Part shown: positions 60,037-64,000 of the stretch, in pieces
Layout of the letters: every line of letters begins with the position of its first letter
How positions within the stretch are numbered: the stretch's first letter is position 1
Assembly: GCA_963829845.1 (NCBI GenBank)
Contig: CAWHKD010000030.1
Coordinates: 66,575-130,574 of the forward strand
DNA length: 64,000 nt
From: Gaiellasilicea sp963829845
GTDB lineage: Bacteria; Actinomycetota; Thermoleophilia; Gaiellales; Gaiellaceae
Reading direction: 5' to 3'
Notes under the pieces: generated by a model
Told to the model about the DNA's origin: nothing
The model's input: the letters and a program-made list of their open reading frames with translations, nothing else
The model's database searches: none
Program-made: the position numbers and the translations under genes

Positions 60037-61175
60037 CGCTCCGCGCCGCAGGCCTTCTCGTCGGCGGAGCCGGTCTGGCGGTGTGGGGCTGGTTCGCCGG
60101 CTGGCCGGAGCTCACCGCGTTGGGCGCCGCCGCGGTCGCTCTCGTCGTTCTCGTCCTTCTGGTCGCGGGACCTGCACCGCGGGTGCGGGTGGCCTTGGAC
60201 CAAGCGGCGCTGCGAGTCGTGCGCGGGCAGGAGGCAACCGTGCGGATGAAACTCCACCTCCCCCGGCGCCGGCGCTGGCTCCGGATCGTCGAGGGATCGC
60301 CGTCCGCGCCGGTCGCGACGTCGCCACTGACCGGTTCTGGAGCGGGTGATGACCTCACGCTTCGTCTGCCCGTCGACACCTCGCTGCGCGGCGAGCGGCC
60401 GATCGGACCCTACGCGGTCGTGCACGGGGACCCGTGGTCGATCGTGCGGCGCGTGACCGCCCGGTCGGAGGGCGGCGTGCTCACCGTCCACCCGCGGACG
60501 GTCCGGGTCCGGCGGTCGGCGTTGCCGGCGCTCCAGCAGGAAGAGTCCGAGTTCGCGAGCCGCCGCAGCGGCGACGAGCACTTCTTCGCGCTGCGCGACT
60601 ATGTGCTCGGCGACGAGCCGCGGACCGTGCATTGGCGCTCGTCCGCGAGAGCCGGGAAGCTCGTCGTCAAGCAGCAGGTGTCGGGGGCTCCGAACCACAC
60701 CGTGATCGTGCTCGACACGGACGCGTCGGCATATTCCTCCGACGACCAGTTCGGGAGCAGCTGGGTCGCCGAGCGGTTCGAGGCAGCGGTCGAAGTGGCT
60801 GCCTCCTTCGCGGTCGCTCACGCAGACCGAGCCGCGCAGCTGTACGTGGTCACGACGTCGCGCGGCGCTTCGGTGACCACGGCTGCCGCCGGCGCGACGG
60901 ACGTGTTCCTGGATGCGTTCGCGGCGGCGAGCGCAGTGCCACCGGTCGACACGGCGCCGGAGGAGATTGCACCGCTCGTCCGGCGGACGCATTGCCGCCT
61001 GCTGATGCTGATCACAGGCACGCCCGGACCGCGCGTCGTGGGGGCGATGCGCACGGTCGCGCCGATCACGTCCTCGCTGACGATCGTCCGTGTCGCGTCT
61101 GGGCGGCAAGAACCGCTGCAAGGTCTACGCGTGCTCGACGTCGTCGGCGCCGAGGATCTGGTGGCAGCGCAGTGA
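60033..61175 (+). CDS. DUF58 domain protein
   Basis: 380 residues from GTG 60033. Two N-terminal membrane segments (AAGLLVGGAGLAVWGWFAGW and LGAAAVALVVLVLLVAGPAP) are followed by the DUF58 signature: FALRDYVLGDEPRTVHWRSS with ARAGKLVVKQ after it. A von Willebrand A-like region (HTVIVLDTDASAYSSDDQFG) follows. DUF58 proteins work with MoxR ATPases and transglutaminase-like partners at the membrane. It overlaps genes on both sides by 4 bp. No frameshift. Confidence 0.88.
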   Translation: MTLRAAGLLVGGAGLAVWGWFAGWPELTALGAAAVALVVLVLLVAGPAPRVRVALDQAALRVVRGQEATVRMKLHLPRRRRWLRIVEGSPSAPVATSPLTGSGAGDDLTLRLPVDTSLRGERPIGPYAVVHGDPWSIVRRVTARSEGGVLTVHPRTVRVRRSALPALQQEESEFASRRSGDEHFFALRDYVLGDEPRTVHWRSSARAGKLVVKQQVSGAPNHTVIVLDTDASAYSSDDQFGSSWVAERFEAAVEVAASFAVAHADRAAQLYVVTTSRGASVTTAAAGATDVFLDAFAAASAVPPVDTAPEEIAPLVRRTHCRLLMLITGTPGPRVVGAMRTVAPITSSLTIVRVASGRQEPLQGLRVLDVVGAEDLVAAQ

Positions 61176-62416
61176 CTCGCGGACAGCAGCTCGCGGTGAC
61201 CGTCACGTGCCTCGTCGCAGCCGTGACCTATGCCGGCGCGGTCACGACGTGGGCGATGGGCTTGTTCGTGCTTCCGGGTGTCGCGGGTGCGGCGTTGCTC
61301 GCGACGCTCCTTGCGGCGCGCCGGATGCCGGGGATGGCGATTGGCGTCGTCGGAGGCCCTTGTGCTGGGCTGGGCGGAGCTCGCGAACATCTGGACCGGC
61401 ACGGCCAATGGGCCGGCCGCCCGCTCGACAGCCTTCGCAGCCGGGTGCGACGGTGATCGCCGTGGTCCTCGCACACTCGCGCTGGCCCGCGCTCTTTCTC
61501 GCCGGAGTCGCCGGCGTGGTGGTCGGGGCGCTCGTTCTCGGTGCAGCCGGCGAAGTTCGGATCGTGGTCGTCGCGGCCGCGGTGTGCGCGGCGCTCACGC
61601 TCGGCTGGATCGAACGGTCGCACCGCAACTGGACTGCACCGCCGCGGCGAGGCATCGCGCTCGTTCTCTTGTCGCTGCTCGCCGGCGCGGCCGCAACCGG
61701 AGCCGTACTGCTGCAGGCGCAGAAGGATCCGAGAGACCCTGCGCTGGTCGCACAAGGTCGGCAGTACCCCGGGATCAAGCCGGCCTGGACCGACCCGCTC
61801 GGCACGGCTTCGAATTCGCTCGGTGGGACAGCCGCCCACGAACCAGGGCCGAAGCCGGCGAGGCCCCAGCCGAAGCCACAGACACCTCGCCCCGCCTCGG
61901 AGCCAGCTGCGAAGGACGCCGGCCGATCCCGCACCGGTCGCAAGCACGTCCCGGTCGATCTGGCTCTACGTGGTCGCGGCGATCGTGCTGGTCGTGCTCG
62001 TCCTCGCCGCGTTGCTCGCGGCGCGCCTGCTCTCCACGCGATTCGCATGGCGGCGGGTGCGGCGCCGGCTGGCGGCCGGCGCGCCTGCCGACCAGGTCAC
62101 TGGTGCTTGGGCATGGACGCGAATGCGGCTGGAAGCGTGCCGGCTGCCGCTGGCCGTAGACGTCTCGCCCGACGTGGTCGTCGCCGGGCGAGCGATGGAC
62201 GACGTCCCGGCAGGCGTCTACACGCCGCTGCGGGCGCTCGCGGCGGCGACGACGACAGCGGCCTTCTCACACGAGCAGTCGCTGAGCGCTGGCGATGTCG
62301 CCGCGGCGTGGACGGCGGCCGGCAAGGCGGACGAATCGGCACGCGAGCTCCTGACGAGGCGCGCCCGGGCGCGCCTGGCGTTCCGTGGCCCGGCTTCTAC
62401 GGTGCGGTCGCACTGA
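61172..62416 (+). CDS. TgpA-position membrane protein without transglutaminase core, frameshifted
   Basis: About 415 residues across three frame changes (near 61345, 61446 and 61920), starting at GTG 61172 inside the stop of DUF58. The N-terminal part has about five membrane segments (LAVTVTCLVAAVTYAGAVTT, LFLAGVAGVVVGALVLGAAG, IALVLLSLLAGAAATGAVLL). A proline-rich linker and one more membrane segment (WLYVVAAIVLVVLVLAALLA) lead to a DUF4129-like C-terminus (VTGAWAWTRMRLEACRLPLA, PAGVYTPLRALAAATTTAAF). A TgpA protein would have a transglutaminase core with Cys-His-Asp between; no room or motif for it is seen. Confidence 0.6.
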
Positions 62417-62476
62417 TGAGCAGCGAGATCGCCCAACAGCTGGACGGGCTACGCGCCGCTCGACGCAAACGCAGGG

Positions 62477-63271
62477 GTGCAGTTCCAGGCGGCCGTCAGC
62501 GACATCCGAGAGGGTCTTCGACGCCGGCGGAGCTGGAGCTATCTCGCGGTCGAGAACGTGAAGAATCGCTACCGGCGGACCGTGCTCGGCCCGTGGTGGC
62601 TGACGTTGCAGATGGTGATCCTCATCGTCGGCATCAGCATCGTGTTCGGGCAGCTCCTGGACACCGACCTCCGAAGCTTCCTGCCCTATGTCGGGCTCGG
62701 ATTCATCGCCTTCAGCCTGCTCAGCGGCCTGACGAGCGCCGCCGCCGTTGTCTTCATCGCCGGCTCGAGCACCCTGAAAAGCACGCGTCAGCCGCTCAGC
62801 AACCTCGTGTTGCGCGACGTGGGCGTCGAGTTCATCAACTTCGCGCACAACATGGTGATCTACCTCGTGTTCCTGGTGATCGGACTCGTGCCGCTCAGCC
62901 CGAAGATCCTGATCGCGCTGCTGATCGTGGTGGTCATCGCGGCGAATGGGTTGTTCCTTGGCCTGTGGCTCGGAATCGCCGTCGCGCGGTTCCGCGACCT
63001 CCAGCCCTTCATCAACTCGATCCTCGGGGTGGCCATCTTCTTCTGCCCGGTCTTCTACCAACTCGACAGCTTGAGCTCCGGGATCAGAAATGTCCTGCTC
63101 GTCTGGAACCCCTTCACGTACCTGATCATGGCGTTCCGCGCGCCGCTGCTTGGCGAGCCGTTGCTGTGGTCGTACTACGTCGGCTCCGCGATCGTGACGG
63201 TGATCAACGTTGCCGTCGGGCTCGCCGTGTTCACGCGCGCCCGTTCCCGGCTTCCGTACTGGGTGGCGTGA
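62477..63271 (+). CDS. Wzm-type polysaccharide ABC exporter permease
   Basis: 264 residues from GTG 62477. ATG 62416 overlaps the previous stop (TGATG) and could be the true start, with one more frame change near 62430. The Wzm motif WSYLAVENVKNRYRRTVLGP with WWLTLQMVILIVGISIVFGQ opens the first of six membrane segments; later ones are INFAHNMVIYLVFLVIGLVP and ILGVAIFFCPVFYQLDSLSS. It forms the channel that carries lipid-linked O-antigen-like or teichoic acid-like polymers outward. The stop overlaps the ATPase start by 1 nt. Confidence 0.88.
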   Translation: MQFQAAVSDIREGLRRRRSWSYLAVENVKNRYRRTVLGPWWLTLQMVILIVGISIVFGQLLDTDLRSFLPYVGLGFIAFSLLSGLTSAAAVVFIAGSSTLKSTRQPLSNLVLRDVGVEFINFAHNMVIYLVFLVIGLVPLSPKILIALLIVVVIAANGLFLGLWLGIAVARFRDLQPFINSILGVAIFFCPVFYQLDSLSSGIRNVLLVWNPFTYLIMAFRAPLLGEPLLWSYYVGSAIVTVINVAVGLAVFTRARSRLPYWVA

Positions 63272-64000
63272 TGGCTGAGATCAACCTCGGCAACGTTCGC
63301 GCCCAGTACGAGCTGCTGTCGGTCCTCGACTACAACCTGAAGCGTCGCGTGGTCGAGACCATTCGCCGAAAGGCCGCCCCACCGGTGACGATCGACGCCC
63401 TCAGCGGCATCGACCTCGCGGTTGCCGACGGCTCGCGGCTCGGACTCGTGGGCGCCAACGGAGCAGGCAAGTCGACGCTGCTCGCGATCATGGCCGGCGT
63501 GCTACCTCCGACGAGCGGCAGCGTCGAGGTGCACGGTCGCGTGCTCGCGCTGCTCGGGGGCGCGTCGGAGGGTCTCGACCAGGAGGCGACAGGTCGCGAC
63601 AACATCGTGAGCACCGGCGTTCAGCTCGGCGAGACGCCCGCGGCCATGCGGAAACGGATCGACGACGTGACCGAGTTCAGCGGGCTCGCCGCCCGGATCG
63701 ACCACCCGGTCTACTCGTATTCGACCGGGATGCAAGCCCGCCTTCGCTTCTCGATCCTGACGTCGCTTCGACCGGACATCCTGCTCCTCGACGAGGGACT
63801 CGGGGCCGCAGACGCAGAGTTCGCGACATCGTGCCGACGAGCGGCTCCGCGAGTTCATGTCGTCCGCCGGCATCGTCGTTCTGGCCAGCCACGGCGACGA
63901 TCTCCTCCGCAGCCAGTGCGACACCGCCGTCTGGCTCGATCAAGGGCGCGTACGCGAGCAGGGAGAGCTCGACACAGTCTTGGCCAACTACCACGCGTCG
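63271..64000 (+). CDS. Wzt-type polysaccharide exporter ATPase, 3' partial, frameshifted
   Basis: Runs off the right edge. ATG 63271 starts AEINLGNVRAQYELLSVLDY; the insert before the ATPase core (NLKRRVVETIRRKAAPPVTI) is typical of Wzt. Walker A is LGLVGANGAGKSTLLAIMAG, signature YSTGMQARLRFSILTSLRPD, and Walker B ILLLDEGLGAADAEFAT. The frame changes near 63830, after which the D-loop and H-loop region continues as ERLREFMSSAGIVVLASHGD and the end of the core as LDQGRVREQGELDTVL. It drives the Wzm permease just upstream. Confidence 0.87.
   Translation, partial: MAEINLGNVRAQYELLSVLDYNLKRRVVETIRRKAAPPVTIDALSGIDLAVADGSRLGLVGANGAGKSTLLAIMAGVLPPTSGSVEVHGRVLALLGGASEGLDQEATGRDNIVSTGVQLGETPAAMRKRIDDVTEFSGLAARIDHPVYSYSTGMQARLRFSILTSLRPDILLLDEGLGAADAEFATSCRRAAPRVHVVRRHRRSGQPRRRSPPQPVRHRRLARSRARTRAGRARHSLGQLPRV

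Overview
This is a very GC-rich (around 70 percent) bacterial chromosomal segment with many 4-bp stop/start overlaps and GTG/TTG starts. An ECF sigma/anti-sigma pair of the SigR/RsrA type, short intergenic spaces and many first genes with a -10-like box only 6 to 10 nt before the start codon point to an actinobacterium. A deep-branching Thermoleophilia/Gaiellales-like lineage is my best guess, but it is inference and no marker gene here proves it. I see no rRNA, tRNA, CRISPR array, prophage or IS element.

Layout. 0-6.3 kb: end of a membrane methyltransferase gene, an ATP-grasp ligase, a beta-lactamase-fold hydrolase, a PQQ-type beta-propeller and a LuxR regulator, the last three frameshifted. 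6.4-10 kb: a SAM methyltransferase, a DUF1905 protein, two tandem zinc-free medium-chain reductases and a GFA-domain protein. 10.2-13.6 kb: a coupled operon sulfatase - HAD phosphatase - formylglycine-generating enzyme. 13.6-17.7 kb: aldo/keto reductase - M24 peptidase - acetyl-CoA synthetase. 17.7-20.6 kb: M32 carboxypeptidase and amidohydrolase. 20.7-25.5 kb: a three-subunit molybdenum hydroxylase, a lipoprotein cyclophilin and a MocA-like cytidylyltransferase. 25.5-27.1 kb: an HTH/LytR_C membrane protein and the sigma/anti-sigma pair. 27.1-33.2 kb: an ABC export operon (YbdK ligase, broken FtsX-type permease, two ATPases, HMA chaperone). 33.3-38.6 kb: patatin, HtrA protease, BolA-Grx, and a secreted metzincin-like protein. 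38.8-43 kb: aconitase, then a TPP riboswitch controlling CytX. 43-48.4 kb: PfkB kinase, small proteins, PhzF, SixA, and a PadR-controlled ABC-2 exporter. 48.5-53.6 kb: TypA and two membrane-associated GTPases. 53.6-56.1 kb: glucan phosphorylase and dienelactone hydrolase. 56.2-64 kb: APS kinase, an RgpF-WbsX glycan enzyme, MoxR - DUF58 - TgpA-like genes and a Wzm/Wzt polysaccharide exporter that runs off the window.

The most unusual item is a repeated 60-nt core (52 of 60 positions identical) found at 10059-10118 and 20692-20751. In each copy it sits inside a different, copy-specific long inverted repeat, so each locus can fold into a hairpin of about 150-170 nt. Loop-proximal base pairs differ between copies in a compensatory way. 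I do not recognise it as a described element.

Frameshifts cluster in three stretches (2.7-5.8, 28.9-32 and 56-64 kb) while neighbouring regions are clean. The protein families stay recognisable across each break, so uncorrected sequencing errors are the likelier cause. The affected genes are given as full-length loci with break points noted.
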